DNA of 64,000 nt from Annulohypoxylon bovei var. microspora (taxonomy: Eukaryota > Ascomycota > Sordariomycetes > Xylariales > Hypoxylaceae), in NCBI GenBank assembly GCA_022836615.1, contig MU405231.1, positions 62,001-126,000 on the forward strand, read 5' to 3'. Positions 1 to 11,482 of this stretch are shown in pieces. Each line of letters starts with the position of its first letter. Position 1 is the first letter of the stretch. The notes below the pieces were generated by a model. That model saw only the letters and a program-made list of their open reading frames with translations, had not been told where the DNA came from and did no database searches. The translations under genes were made by a program, and so were the position numbers.

Positions 1-1524
1 TGTCTCTGTCACCTGAAGTCCTTTGGTTTCCTTTGCCAGGTGGTTGCTTGGTTCAAGGTTGATAAGATGGACGGGTACATGTAAAACATTTTGTGGCGGT
101 GTACGCATCTATCCAGCCACATGAGATACCGAAATTTGGTCTCACAGGCTTGAAACTCAAACAAGCCCCACGCTAGTGGGCTAGAATTTGACAACCACAC
201 CCTATGCACGGACCAGTTTTGTGATTTAGGTAGGCAGTACCTAAAGAAAGTACGACCTAGTGCTAAAAAGAGAGGATACGGCTCCTACCGGCAGGTACCT
301 AAACTGAGGCGCTAACTCGCTAACTACCCTAGCGCCTCCCCAAGTTTTGTTAAGAAAAGCCCTGCCATTTTTAAATGTTCAATGTTCATCGACCCGAGAC
401 AGGGCCGCGGGCTGGAGAAAGATTGAAACCTTGATTTTAACTTCTCTTCGTCACAATTGATTTTCCGATTACCTACACAATCTACATACGACGTCCAAGC
501 CTCACTCCATTCCTTCGCATTTCGCATCTCGTGAATAACTACATCTTCAGAGTCGCCTTTTACCGAAAAAAAAGGGTTGAGTGCGACTACGAATTATTCG
601 CGTAGGTAGGATAAGAAGAGAAGGCGACGGCCGCCTCATTCTTTTCCTCCTCTCTGTTCGCTCTGCTCTTCGGTGTTCTCTTCGGTCACGTTGTCAAGCC
701 ATCGCCAACAACCATCCATCTAAGGACATCTGAATTTCGTCAGTCGGAAGAAATATCACTTGGTGCCTAAGGTGGCTGATATATTTATACCTACTTAAAT
801 AAGGGTATAAGAACACCTGCGCATCGTCTTAGATCTTTGCGACCGAGTCTTCATTAGGTGCGAGAGAGCTGGAGCCATTAGCTATTAACGGTACTTGAAG
901 ACCTCTCATGCGATCAATGTTCGTGCAACCCAACTTCTCTACATACTAATCTGCCACTCGACCATTGTCAGCCAATCCTCTCCCGTCCAATCCAATAACT
1001 GATCTGGCTTGCCCTGGTCTGGCCTACCCGTCCCGTTTCCTTCCCTTCCCTTTCCCTTCCTATCCCGCATCCCACCCCCGACCTTCCTTCCCCTGCTGAC
1101 GGCAGCCCTATTCTAGCATCCATCATTTTCACTATCATCATTTGGCATCTCTCTTACACTCTATCGTCGACAGTTAAGAAATCCTAAGACCGGTCATCTC
1201 AACTAAAGAAAAAAAAAAAGAAACTCTGAACCTAGGAACTTCACAACACGTTTTCGAGATACCCAAATCACGACACGACAATGATTAGCCGTATTTCGTA
1301 CTCCCTGAGGGCTGCTTTTATTCATTTTCTTTCCTGATTTTCGGCCGTTCTGACGTCGTTACACCGAAGCTATCGAACTTCTCGATCGTTAAGTGCTTTT
1401 GTTCGTTCGGGGCTCTTAGGATTTGCGAGAACGTCGATTTTGTCCCTGTCGTTATCGAGAACGAGTGATACTCTCTAAATACCGTGGTTTACTATCAAAA
1501 GCGATTTCTACCTAGACACTTACC
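1..1524. other. Intergenic/5' flank of the R3H-SUZ gene
   Basis: No convincing gene. Short open frames at 9-209 and 324-527 on the minus strand have no recognisable features. From about 600 to 1200 the plus strand is pyrimidine-rich, with TTCCCTTCCC-like runs at 1030-1090 and an A-run near 1207-1219. This composition is common just upstream of transcription starts in filamentous fungi, so it is probably the promoter and a long 5' untranslated leader of the gene starting at 1525. Confidence 0.5.
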
Positions 1525-4300
1525 ATGGCGACCGTACCGGCAGCGACTGCTGTTCCTAAAAAATTGTCATTCGCCAAGGTATGTTTGCTCTATAGCTCCA
1601 ACAGAAGGCCTTTCAGCTTGGCGCATTGCCCCTTTCTATTCCATCGATGTATAACTAATAATCCTTTAGGTTGTTGCCTCTAAACCTATTTCTAAACCAA
1701 AAGAGAACATTCCCATTGTCTCGGCTCCCCGAGTCGCCGTACCAACTATGGACCACCGTATACAGCCTTCTGCCGCTTCTACAAATTCTATTGCAGCAGG
1801 CAAGAATATAGCATCAACTCCCACCCACAGTCCGACAGCCGCTACCAAATCTCCCCCAGCTCCCAGGGAAAACGGTGTAGTGGCTACTCCGCCCAGTAGC
1901 GAGGCGGTTAACAGCACTAAGCCTGCGCAAAGCGGCAAATATCAGCATGCCTCACTTTCTGCTGCCAGCGCTTCTTCCACGCCTAGCCTCGTCGTGAACG
2001 GCTCTTCATCCTCTTTAGGCGAATCACAGAGAAAGAACGAAAACGGCGCGTCCGTATCAGACGACGCTTCGCAGAGGGCGGATTCTAACTCTGAGATGGG
2101 TACTAAGGCGCCTAGTCTCGACGGGAAGAGCATTACTTCGGGAACCACTTTCGCGCTCGACGAGAAGGAATCTCTGCGTCCAGACGACAGTGCTAGTGTA
2201 AAAGCTGCCGCGGAAGATGATGAGGCGTTTTCAGTAAGAGGCTCTTTAATTGCAAACTCTCGCATAGGGTCTGAAGTGGCTCGTATCCATCGACTTCGGA
2301 TCGGCGATATGCCTGAGAGACGAATCGTTCAAATACTCCCCGAAGCACCAGATCAGGGCATTGCCACCCCTCAAAGTGGTATTTCCAGCCAGCAGCCCCC
2401 TATTGAGCAGCCTCCGGCGCTCGGCATAGTGAATGGATCGTCTGATGCATTTACTTCTATGTATGGCCAAAATCCGGACGAGAAGCTTCTCGAGGCCATG
2501 CAATCACCAAAAGACAGGCTTTTCCTACTAAGGCTGGAGCAAGATGTTATTAACTTTGTCCAATCTTCTAAGTGAGTTATATATCTGACTCTTATAGCAA
2601 TAATGAATTCTTCGAGACTAATGCCGATCTAGGGAGCCCTATATGGACTTTCCACCGAATAACTCGTTCTGTAGGATGCTAACCCACAAGCTTGCCGACT
2701 ATTATCACATGACACATTCTTTCGAAGCGGTTCAAGGTTCCGTTCGTATTTATCGGACTCCATTCTGCCGTGTGCCTCCGTCCCTGGCTAGCATCGTGGG
2801 AACAAATGCCAGTAACACAACTACGACGCCTCCGCAGCTTTTACCAAAGAAAATTATGCGGCGTGGTGAGGAGGATGGGTCAGGGCAAAATAGTACCAGC
2901 CCATCCAAAGCAACTTCCGAAATTGGAAGCGACGGGAAGGAGAAATCTCTATCGAAAGAAAAGTATGTAATATGAAGACGAGATGTATGCACACTACTAA
3001 CTACTATATCGTAGACTTACTAGAGAAGAGCGCGAAGAAGCTTACTTTAAAGCTCGAGAGAAGATCTTCGGTAGTTCAGACAAACCGGGAGAATCAACAC
3101 CAGGTGCGCTTTTCGATACCTTATTGACCATGTTCAAAGCACTAACAAGATTCAGAAACTGATGACGCGAACGGTGTCTCGAGAGCAAGCTCTGTATCGG
3201 CAAAAGATAAATCAACTCTAGGGAAAAGAGGAAAGACAGGCAAGCAACGAAGAGACGACTCGGAGAGTTTCGACTCCCGTTCACAGTACCAACCGTACTA
3301 TAACCCTCACCAACCTAACTGGACCCCCCATTATATCCCTATTGGGCACCCACAATATAACAGTCCAGTTCAACAGCCTTACCAAAATCAAATGCCGCAA
3401 GCGTATGCGCCTCCCCCGCCGCCATATCCTGCCATGATGCCGACCAACGCATTTCCTCAATATGCGAATATGCCAGTGGTGAGTGTAATTTTGATGAATT
3501 TTATTTCGCAGAGCTGACCTCGTCTCAAGTATCCTCCTCCTCAGACGCAGCCTACTCCGCCACGCTACAACACCTCGAATGGTTCTATGGGTGCTTATGG
3601 TGGCCCAGTTCAAACCCCCCCGCAACAGCAATGGCAACAACCTCCCAGTTACCCCCAAGTGCCTCAGGTACCTCAAGTGCCTCAGCAAGTACCAGTACCT
3701 CAAGTACCAGTGCCTCAAGTACCGGTGCCCCAAGTCCCTCAAATGGCCTCGTCTAGCCCATATCAAAATCGTGCCCCCCAACCTTCAGCTCAGGGAGTCA
3801 CCGGACCTCTTGGCATCCCTTATGCGTTCGGACAGCTTCCTGCGAATGCCAATCCGCACGACCCAAAGAGCCAGCATCCTATTCCCGGGAGTTACAATCG
3901 CCATGCTTTTAACCCCAAGACCCAGTCTTTTGTGCCCGGTAATGGGATGATGCAGGTTCAGCCTCCTATCCCCCCTTATAACATGGGCGGTCACGGAAGC
4001 CCTCAAGTCGGGTCACCCCATCTGGCCTATAGCGGATATGTCTCTCCTGCTCCGCCTCAACCTTACGCCAGCGGCCCAGGTTATGGAATGAGCCGGCAGG
4101 GATCAAATAACTCTCTTCCGGCGTACCATGCGCCCCAGCACCTCCCTCAACACCCACCGGCACATCTCCCTCAGGCTCCGCCCCAGATGCCGAACAAACC
4201 AAGCATCCCTCCCCCGACCGGACCGGGTCAGACGTTCAGCCACCTACCTGCTTACGGAAATCCGGCCACCCTACCTCAAAAGCCTCCCACTGGGATCTAG
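1525..4300 (+). CDS. R3H and SUZ domain RNA-binding protein (Rbs1-like)
   Basis: Six exons fit one frame: 1525-1578, 1670-2571, 2633-2962, 3015-3103, 3156-3478 and 3530-4300, giving 822 residues. All introns are 50-91 nt and GT-AG. The first 290 residues are Ser/Ala-rich and disordered. An R3H domain lies at about 300-365 (LEQDVINFV followed by the NNSFCRMLTHKLADYYHM stretch across the second intron). A SUZ-type segment follows at about 430-448 with the REEREEAYFKAREKIFG core. The C-terminal 350 residues are Pro/Gln/Tyr-rich, with tandem VPQVP units near genomic 3657-3745. R3H plus SUZ binds single-stranded nucleic acid, and the closest known fungal type is the yeast Rbs1 group; the exact role here is inferred. 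The start is chosen because the first exon joins in frame and opens MATVPAATAVPKKLSFAKVV. Confidence 0.85.
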
Positions 4301-5207
4301 ACTCGGACTCGCGCAACGCAAATACACGCATGAAAAGTTAGCAAGCATTGGTGGTGTTTATTCTTTTCGGTGAAGATTCGAGGCGGGTGGATAAAGGGCA
4401 TCCACAAGAGAGACAATGACACCGGCGTAAATTGGCGGGCTGCTATTACGGTATCATTGGTTGGCGTTCTGGCGCAGTTGGTGTTTTTAAAGTCGAGACA
4501 CGTTGATGGAAATGGAAATGAAGAGATCTCCCTGCCCCTTTTTGTAAGAGCATCGAGGTCGAAGGTATCAATAGCCGACGTATTCGAAGTAGAAGGAACT
4601 CCACTCTGTGGACCGGTCCTGGGTTCCGGCTGCCTAGGATTATGATGATTGCAGTTATAGTATTTGCTGATATCGAGGTAGAGTAACGTGAGCAATTTTA
4701 CTATAAACATTACACGTCAACACAAAACCACAACCCCCTTTTTGCCATAGTTGCCATTGGATTAATACGTAACGAATATTCCGAGATCACGAAATTACGA
4801 TCGACCAAGCCAGGACTCTTTTTATGATTTTTTGTCTTCGTTGGCGCAATAGCGATGTTTTGTTTTGCTTTTTCTAATATTGAAGATCCCCTAACTAAAC
4901 GCCTAGTATAACCTCGATTGCGTATCTTCACATGCATTGCTTGCTTACTTGCTTACGTGCTCGCGACCTTTTTTGTGGCTAAGCCCCGCCTTAGCCCTCG
5001 CCATGCGTGCTGTATTATATGCAATACCAACGGATAGCAAGCAACAATGAGACACTGACCCTCCGTGCTCGTGGCAGCCTATGCTAGGTCCCAATTCCCT
5101 GAATTTTACCCCCCCTTTCTCGCCAGAAGAGGTACGTGACAGCCTCATCACTGATGACGTAGATTAACGTAACCTTGGAATGATATGTGTTGGGGAGTGG
5201 TCGAGAA
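4301..5207. other. Convergent intergenic region
   Basis: This lies between the stop codons of the R3H-SUZ gene (+) and eIF3f (-), so it should hold two 3' untranslated regions. A TTGCTTGCTTACTTGCTTACGTG run of imperfect tetranucleotides sits at 4936-4960. Small open frames on both strands show no domain or codon signal. I see no RNA gene. Confidence 0.4.
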
Positions 5208-6407
5208 CTACTCGCCGTTTTCCCGCGGTTCCCGCTGCTGGTTGCCTCCGCGGCCGCCGCGACCGCCACGTCCACCACGGCCTCCCCTCCTGCCGCCACG
5301 CTCTCCGCGCTCGGCGTTGCCGTCCTTCTCGCCGTCCTTGCCGTCGACCTTCTCGCCGTCGGTGGGTAGTATGGCCGTGGCGAGGCGCTGGCTCAGGTCG
5401 ATCTGGGTGCGGACGCTGTTGGCTAGGTAGCTCACCATCAGCACGTCCTGGACGTGGTTGTTGAAGTCGGACTCGATGCTCATGGGGTCCACCTTCGGCG
5501 CCAGGGACAGGGCGCCGATGAGGTACTGGCCCAGCGCGTTGTTGGGCTCGTGCTCCTCGTCGATGACGCCGCCCACGTACTCGGACACGCGGTCGAGCAG
5601 GTCGAGGGTGTGCTCCAGGCTGCGGGCCAGGGACTCCACGTCAGAGGTGACGGGCGCGGACCGCGTCTCGGTCTCCCGCGCGGTGCCGATCAGGTCCAGG
5701 GCGGAGCGCTCGGCGTCGTTGTAGGCGAGCTTGTGGGGCACCTGGATGAAGAGGCAGGACTCGGAGGCGCGCTCGGCGTTGACGGCGACGGGGGCGGAGA
5801 TGTAGGTCCTGGTCTGGATGTCGGCGCCGGGCTCGGCGGAGACGGTCAGGTGCACGGCGGGGTGCGGGAAGGTGCCGGTCTCGGGCGAGGCGAAGAAGTT
5901 CTGGATCAGGGCGCTGAAGCTGTTGAGCTCGTGGCTGGTCGTGTACCAGCCGAGCAGGGTCTCGCGCGGGTGCGCGCGCAGGTGCAGGGAGAGCATGTTC
6001 TTCTGGTACTCGACGTCGACCTCGACCTGGTCCTCGTTCTCGGTGTGCGGGATGGCGAAGGACGAGGACACGTTGGCCTCGCTGCCGTCCTCGGACCGCG
6101 TGCCGACCAGGGCGCCGATGACGCGGGACGAGGAGGTCGGGGAGGGGCGCACGTCGCGGCGGGTGGCATGGTCGAGGATGGCGAGGATGGCCTGTTTGTT
6201 CAAGTCTCGGGTTAGAAAATAGATCATGAGATATAGCGTATACGGAGTAAGAAGGGGGGATGTAAGGGATGCTAGGGAAGGGCAGCGAGAGGGACGTACT
6301 TGAGGCTGGATGTTCACGGAGAGCGGGGCAATGTTATGCTGATAACTCAGAGCCGTCGGCGCCAAGGGCCGCGATAGGTGAAGAAACGGTTCCGTTTCTA
6401 CGGCCAT
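5208..6407 (-). CDS. Translation initiation factor eIF3 subunit F (MPN- domain)
   Basis: Two exons, 6407-6300 and 6191-5208, give 363 residues. eIF3f is a non-catalytic MPN-domain subunit of eIF3, the factor that loads mRNA and initiator tRNA on the 40S subunit. The MPN domain occupies roughly residues 25-165 (LSVNIQPQAILAILDHATRR, then VIGALVGTRSEDG). The metal-binding JAMM residues of active MPN+ proteases are absent, as in other eIF3f proteins. The conserved C-terminal helical part (LDLLDRVSEYV, YLANSVRTQIDLSQ) follows. The tail is an RGG repeat (GGRGGRGGRGG) ending QREPRENGE. The 108-nt intron is a multiple of three with no stop codon, so an unspliced reading adds 36 residues; splicing is preferred because it joins NIQPQ to AILAILDH exactly as the family expects. 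The gene is strikingly GC-rich compared with its flanks and diverges from UTP25. Confidence 0.92.
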   Translation of the reverse strand: MAVETEPFLHLSRPLAPTALSYQHNIAPLSVNIQPQVRPSRCPSLASLTSPLLTPYTLYLMIYFLTRDLNKQAILAILDHATRRDVRPSPTSSSRVIGALVGTRSEDGSEANVSSSFAIPHTENEDQVEVDVEYQKNMLSLHLRAHPRETLLGWYTTSHELNSFSALIQNFFASPETGTFPHPAVHLTVSAEPGADIQTRTYISAPVAVNAERASESCLFIQVPHKLAYNDAERSALDLIGTARETETRSAPVTSDVESLARSLEHTLDLLDRVSEYVGGVIDEEHEPNNALGQYLIGALSLAPKVDPMSIESDFNNHVQDVLMVSYLANSVRTQIDLSQRLATAILPTDGEKVDGKDGEKDGNAERGERGGRRGGRGGRGGRGGRGGNQQREPRENGE

Positions 6408-6884
6408 GATTGCGAATTGCGAATCTTCTCTCTTTTCTTAGAAAGGTGAACTCGTGGAGAAAGAGGATTAAGTGCGGTGCGTTCGGAATCAAAGGAGCGT
6501 CGGCCGCGTTTTCCAGCTCTCTAAGGTCGAGATTAGTCGAAACTTTTTTTTTGGGCGACGTTGTAATTTTCAAGTTCTGTAGTGGGGTTCTAGGCGGGTT
6601 GTGGGCAAGGCTGAAATGGGAACCAGGGGTGTGGAGGAGATAAGGATAATAAATTTTGGTTCCGCAGGGGAGTGGTGGCGATCGTAGTGGGGGTGTGGCT
6701 AGATGGTTGTGGGCCGCCGTGGCTTGCGTGTAAGAATTTCTGCAAGGCTGATATTCAATTTTTGGAATTTTTTATTATGTTAAACTCACGACGTAAATTT
6801 TTATTTTACAGTAATCCAGCTCTGAATCCAGTGAAATAATAATTGGTTATTCTTTAATTGTCCTATTACTGATTGGCCTACAAA
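6408..6884. promoter_or_regulatory. Divergent promoter region eIF3f / UTP25
   Basis: These 477 bases separate the start codons of two divergently transcribed translation and ribosome-production genes, so they must hold both promoters. The half next to UTP25 (6740-6884) is AT-rich, with T-runs and ATTTTTTATTATG-like sequence. I could not identify a specific factor site. Confidence 0.5.
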
Positions 6885-9269
6885 ATGACAGGTAGATTCA
6901 GAGGGGGTGGTCGTGGAGGCCCTCCTAGAGGAAGGGGAGGAAGCAGAGGAGGAGGAAGTAGAGGTGGAGGAGGCAGAGGTGGAGGCAGAGGTGGAAGTAG
7001 AGGTGGAAGTAGAGGTAGAGATGGAGTAAGAGGTGGAAGGGGTGGAAGAGGACAGAGAGCTTTTAGAGGTGGTCGAAAGTTCGATAGCCAAAGAGTTGCA
7101 GAAATTGAGTAAGATCCATTCTCTTTCATTAACTCAATAACACCAAGCACTTTTTCTAATATTTCTTACAGGGAGTCAGAAAGTGAGCTTTCCGAAGAGG
7201 AACAGCTCTCTGTGAAAGAAGAGTCTCAGAATGAGGATTCTGGGTCAGAAGACGAACAAGAATCGGCGCCTAGCAGACCCTATTTTGCTTTAATGCAGAG
7301 TCTGTCAAAGGAATCAGAATCTGGTCCTCGTAATAAGAGGATAAAACTTGAGCATCAGCCTGAGGAAACCAAGTCAAACGCAAACCCCGAGCAATTGGAG
7401 GATATTGAAGTTGACAGGGAGGAAGAACAGGACGTTGACCATGTGGAGGATGTGGAGGAAGGACCAGAAGATGAGATTTTAGGAGACGATAACGACGATG
7501 ATATTCCAGACTCGTCGGATCCTTTTGAGACTCACTTCGTCAGTCCAGACCAGGACGGGTTACCAAAACGTATCAAGTCAATCCAGGCGAACGAATATAC
7601 CCAAACACACTCTGAACAAAATAGTTGGAGGATAATAAGAAACCTCCCTGGCAAAGATACAACCCAATTAACACCACTCCCATCTCCTATACCCGGACCA
7701 TCAAGCCTAAAGCTCAAACATAGGCTTGTCGAGACTGTTAGTCGGAAAAGACCAACTTTTGACAAACTAGAACAGGTTCTCTACCCTTTGACTTTCGCCT
7801 ACAATGATCTTCTATTCTGCGGGCGTACAGCTAAAAATGCCGAGAATTTACGACGAATGGCATGTCTCCATAGCATAAATCATATCTTCAAGTAAGCCCC
7901 TATACAAGAACTAATCTATGTTTAAGAGCTACTGGGCTAACTATGTCGTAGGACTCGTGATCCGGTCATCAAAAACAATGCCAAGCTCGCAAAAGAGAGT
8001 GAGAACGGCGACTTTGAGCCGAGGGACCAGGGTTTCACGCGGCCGAAGGTCCTAATGCTACTACCGACTCGCAACTCAGCCGTCAATATGGTCAACACCA
8101 TCTGCTCCCTATGCGAGCCAGAGCAGCAGGAGAACAGAAAACGCTTCGACGAGTCGTACCTTGATAAGGAGGCCAAGTTTACGTCAGATCGTCCAGAAGA
8201 CTTCCGAGAGCTCTTCGAGGGCAACGATGATGACATGTTCCGCATCGGTGTCAAGTTCACTCGGAAAACCATCAAATACTTCTCACAATTCTACAACTCA
8301 GACATCCTCATAGCCTCACCCCTAGGCCTGCGCATGGCGATCGGATCCGAAGAGGACACGAAGCAGAAAAAGGTAGACTTTGACTTCCTCAGCTCTATCG
8401 AGATCGTCATCGTCGACCAGGCCGACGCGCTGCTCATGCAGAACTGGGAGCACGTCGAGTACGTCTTCGAACACCTCAACCTGCAGCCGCGCGAGGCGCA
8501 CGACTGCGACTTCAGCAGGGTCCGCGAGTGGTATCTCGAAAGCCAAGCCAAGCACTTCCGGCAGACCGTCCTGCTCTCCGCCTTCAACACGCCCGAGCTC
8601 GCGGAGCTGCACCGCCGCTACTGCACCAACTGGGCCGGACGCCTGCGCGTGCAGCCCGAAGCGTACGGCGGCGCCATCGAGGAGCTCGGCGGCCTGGTCA
8701 GGGCCAAGCAGACGTTCTCGCGCTTCGAGGCGCCGTCCGTGGCCGCCGAGCCCGACGCCCGCTTCGAGTACTTCACGAGCGCCGTGGTCCCGTCGCTGAC
8801 GAAGCGAGGGAAGGATCTGTACGGCACGTTGGTGTTCGTGCCGTCGTACCTGGACTTCGTGCGCGTGCGCAACTACTTCGCGACGAACGCGGCCTGCGCG
8901 GGCGTCACGTTCGGCGCCGTCAGCGAGTACGCCGACGTCCCCGAGGCCTCGCGGGCGCGCTCGCACTTCCTCAACGGCAGGCACCAGGTCCTGCTGTACA
9001 CGGAGCGCGCGCACCACTTCCGCCGCTACGCGATCAGAGGCGTGAGGCGCGTCGTCATGTACGGGCTTCCCGACAACCCCGTCTTCTACAAGGAGGTCGT
9101 GGGCGGGTACCTGAGCAAGAGCGAGCAGGATCTGAAAATCGAGCCCGGGCAGGGGAGCGTCAGGGTTATGTTCTCCAAGTACGACTTGCTGAGGCTGGAC
9201 AGGGTCGTAGGGTCGAAGAGGGTGGCCAAGATGCTGGGGGATAGGGGCGATACGTTTGATTTTATATAA
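6885..9269 (+). CDS. UTP25: U3 snoRNA-associated protein 25 (Utp25), ribosome biogenesis
   Basis: Exons 6885-7108, 7172-7891 and 7952-9269 give 753 residues, close to the roughly 720 of yeast Utp25. Utp25 is a nucleolar component of the small-subunit processome needed for early pre-rRNA cleavage; it resembles a DEAD-box helicase but lacks working helicase motifs. Residues 1-70 are a glycine-arginine-rich (RGG) segment starting MTGRFRGGGRGGPPRGRGG. Residues 75-165 are acidic, and the conserved Utp25 domain runs from about 205 to the end. Diagnostic stretches are LMLLPTRNSAVNMVNTI, DILIASPLGLRMAIG, EIVIVDQADALLMQNWEH (the degenerate DEAD-like box) and GTLVFVPSYLDFVRVRNYF. The ATG at 6885 is the first in frame. 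Base composition changes sharply inside the gene: AT-rich codons up to about 8340, very GC-rich after it. Confidence 0.93.
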
Positions 9270-9543
9270 AATAGAGTAATAGGAGGTGTGATGAACATAA
9301 ATTGAGGTATTCACGGATATTAGCGCATTTTTGAATTGTTAATTTCTCCTTCTTCGTATGTGTTGTAGTATTGGTACATATTTCGAACAACACCTCTTTC
9401 AGAGTAGGTCATGACGGCAGATATATTTTTCTTACCACCACCCACCATACTCAAAACCTGAGCCCTAGGGTTCGAGTAGCCTTAGCCTCACCGAGATACC
9501 CTCAACCGCTCCCAGCTTTGCCTCCAGCCCACCACCACTCTCA
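9270..9543. other. Convergent 3' region UTP25 / bL17m
   Basis: A short space between two stop codons. It is AT-rich and presumably holds the two polyadenylation regions. A tRNA B-box-like word (CCTAGGGTTCGAG at 9463-9475) was examined, but no tRNA can be folded around it. Confidence 0.4.
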
Positions 9544-10228
9544 CTAGTTCCGCGGCCCTCCCTCGCGCACATCTATAGTCCTCTTCTCCAAGCTCATCTT
9601 CGAGACCTTCTTGACCATCTCCTCGAAGGCGGCGGGGCCGTCGGCGCGGTAGCGCGTGACCTTCTTGCGGTTCATCTTCGTCAGCGGCGTGGACTCGCGG
9701 CCCAGCTTCCGGTCGCGGGCCACGGCGCCCGCCGTCACCGCGAACCGCATGTCCCGCGGCCCGTCGACCAGCTCCAGGATCGCGCTCGCGCCCTGGTCGT
9801 ACCGCGACTTGGGCTCCGTGTGCAGCACGCGCGTGTACCCGCCCGGGCGGTCGGCGTAGCGCAGGCGCAGCTCGCCGAAGAGCTTCGGGAGCAGGTTGTG
9901 GGGGGTCTGGTTTCGTGGTCAGTACACACCTGCTATTTTTGTGGTGGTGGTGGGGTGGCTTGATATGAAGGGGGGGAGGGGAAAGGACATCGAGGGGAGA
10001 GGAGAGGCATACATATAATATCCCCGTAGCTTTCCGCCTGCTCGTCTCGTTGTTCCGCTTCGCGAGGGTGATCAGCTTGTCGGCCAGGCGCTGGGTCTCC
10101 TTGGCCTTGGGGTACGTGGTGTGGACCTGCTCGTACTGGACGAGGGCCGTCAACAAGTTGCGGAGGAGGGCCTGCCGGTGCGCCGACGACCGACTCAAGT
10201 GTCGGTACTTGACTAGACCTCCCGCCAT
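9544..10228 (-). CDS. Mitochondrial ribosomal protein bL17m (Mrpl8-like)
   Basis: Exons 10228-10013 and 9906-9544 give 192 residues. bL17m is a protein of the large mitochondrial ribosomal subunit. The start (MAGGLVKYRHLSRSSAHRQA, then LLRNLLTALVQYE) is the L17 signature: bacterial L17 has the same RxSxHRxALLRNL core. The second exon continues with LLPKLFGELRLRYADRPGGY and ends with a fungal-style extension (LTKMNRKKVTRYRADG). The 106-nt intron splits the protein in phase 0. The N-terminal part is basic and can act with the fold as a mitochondrial import signal; this is inference. The gene is GC-rich and diverges from the gene for the mitochondrial inner-membrane protein Mic12, which starts 446 bases away. 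Confidence 0.92.
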
Positions 10229-10674
10229 CCTTCAATTTCGACCGGGTTGCTCGGACTCGGGGTGGGCAATGGATGTTTCTTATTGTGGAATTTGTGGTTT
10301 GGCAACTGGTGAAGTTCGATATTGGCAGGGGTACGAAAGTACTTTCACGGCCGTGGATTTTAATTGGGTCGATATAAGGTTGGCACGGACCGAGCTATGA
10401 GCTTTTTTAACGTGGATGGATGGGTACGAAGGTACTTGTCTGCTTGTCTGAACTTTGTAGCGCGACTTTCACCTGATGACGAACTTCAACTTTGATCTTC
10501 GATTCAATACTACGTTAATACTATCTACCCAAAGCAATTGTGCTCTGCTCTTTTGACGAAATTGTAAAATAGCTTCAGAAGATTACACTCGTTTCCCCCA
10601 TTTCATTTAGTACCTACCTACTTAGTTGGTATCTAATAGTACTTGCGCCGTTGCGCGCACATCAAACAGCTCAG
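10229..10674. promoter_or_regulatory. Divergent promoter region bL17m / Mic12
   Basis: This 446-base region lies between the start codons of two nuclear genes for mitochondrial proteins. It contains TACCTACCTACTTAG-type repeats near 10611-10625 and several GTACGAAAG/GTACGAAGG words at 10331 and 10425. No known activator site could be assigned with confidence. Confidence 0.45.
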
Positions 10675-11482
10675 ATGGGCTTCACAACTGGTTTCGTATG
10701 TTTCCAATATACCAATTCTTGTTAAATATCTGTATCATCATCTAATAAACTTGAATTATATATAGACCGGAGGTGTAACCCTTACTCTCTCGATAGCATA
10801 CTTGACCGTACTAGCGCATCAACGGAGCAGAGAACACCAAGCTGCTGTCCTACGGCAACAGACATATCTAATATCAAGCATCATCGATCCACTACCGCCC
10901 ACACTACCGCCCACAAGGTCCGAGATCGCAATAGCAGAACGCGCACACTTCACTGAGAGGGCCAAGGATAGATGGAACTCAGAAGTAGAAGGAGCCGTCC
11001 GCTGGGCCCAGAGCAAAGACTGGGACGATGTTCGTGAGGATGCTGAAGCTGCTTTCGCCAGACTATGGGCCAAGGCGTTCAACGAAGCTCAAGAACAGGT
11101 TGAGAAGGACCAGAAAAAAGTTGACGGCGCCGATAGCAAGCTGAGTCAGAGCAAAGAGAAGGCAATCGGTGTAGCTACAGCTGCCAAGAACGCCTTTACC
11201 GATGCGAAGGCAAAGGGTTCCGAAGTGACGACCAAGGCAGGAGAGAAGGCTGAGGAGACGAGAGGCGGCTTTTTTAGCGCCATCGCGAGTGGCTTTAGTA
11301 AGGCAAAGTCGGCAGTTGTAGGGTCAAGCGAGCAGAAGATCGAGGATGTATCGCCACAACTTTCTGCAGAGGAGAAGGCCCTTAATCAACGGTATCAAAA
11401 TACGGCTGGACTCAACAGGAGCACGGAGGAGGTACTAGCTGCGAGATATAACCAGCAGAACAACACAAAACTAAAGGCCTGA
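10675..11482 (+). CDS. MICOS complex subunit Mic12 (Aim5 family)
   Basis: Exons 10675-10695 and 10766-11482 give 245 residues. Mic12/Aim5 is a fungal subunit of MICOS, the inner-membrane complex that holds crista junctions. The first exon codes only seven residues (MGFTTGF), joined to TGGVTLTLSIAYLTVLAHQ, which forms a single N-terminal membrane segment at about residues 5-24. It is followed by REHQAAVLRQQ and the conserved RAKDRWNSEVEGAVRWAQ helical segment typical of fungal Mic12 proteins. The rest is Ala/Lys/Glu-rich and predicted helical, with a less conserved tail. The tiny first exon with a 70-nt intron is the only way to give the membrane segment a start codon. Assignment rests on the recognised family pattern. 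Confidence 0.8.

Noticed and set aside
5454..6215. 253-residue plus-strand frame opposite eIF3f
   Set aside because: Antisense shadow of a GC-rich exon; the minus strand carries the conserved protein.
8322..9314. 330-residue minus-strand frame opposite UTP25
   Set aside because: Antisense shadow produced by G/C third positions of UTP25.
9463..9475. tRNA-like T-arm word between UTP25 and bL17m
   Set aside because: No acceptor, D or anticodon stems can be drawn around it.
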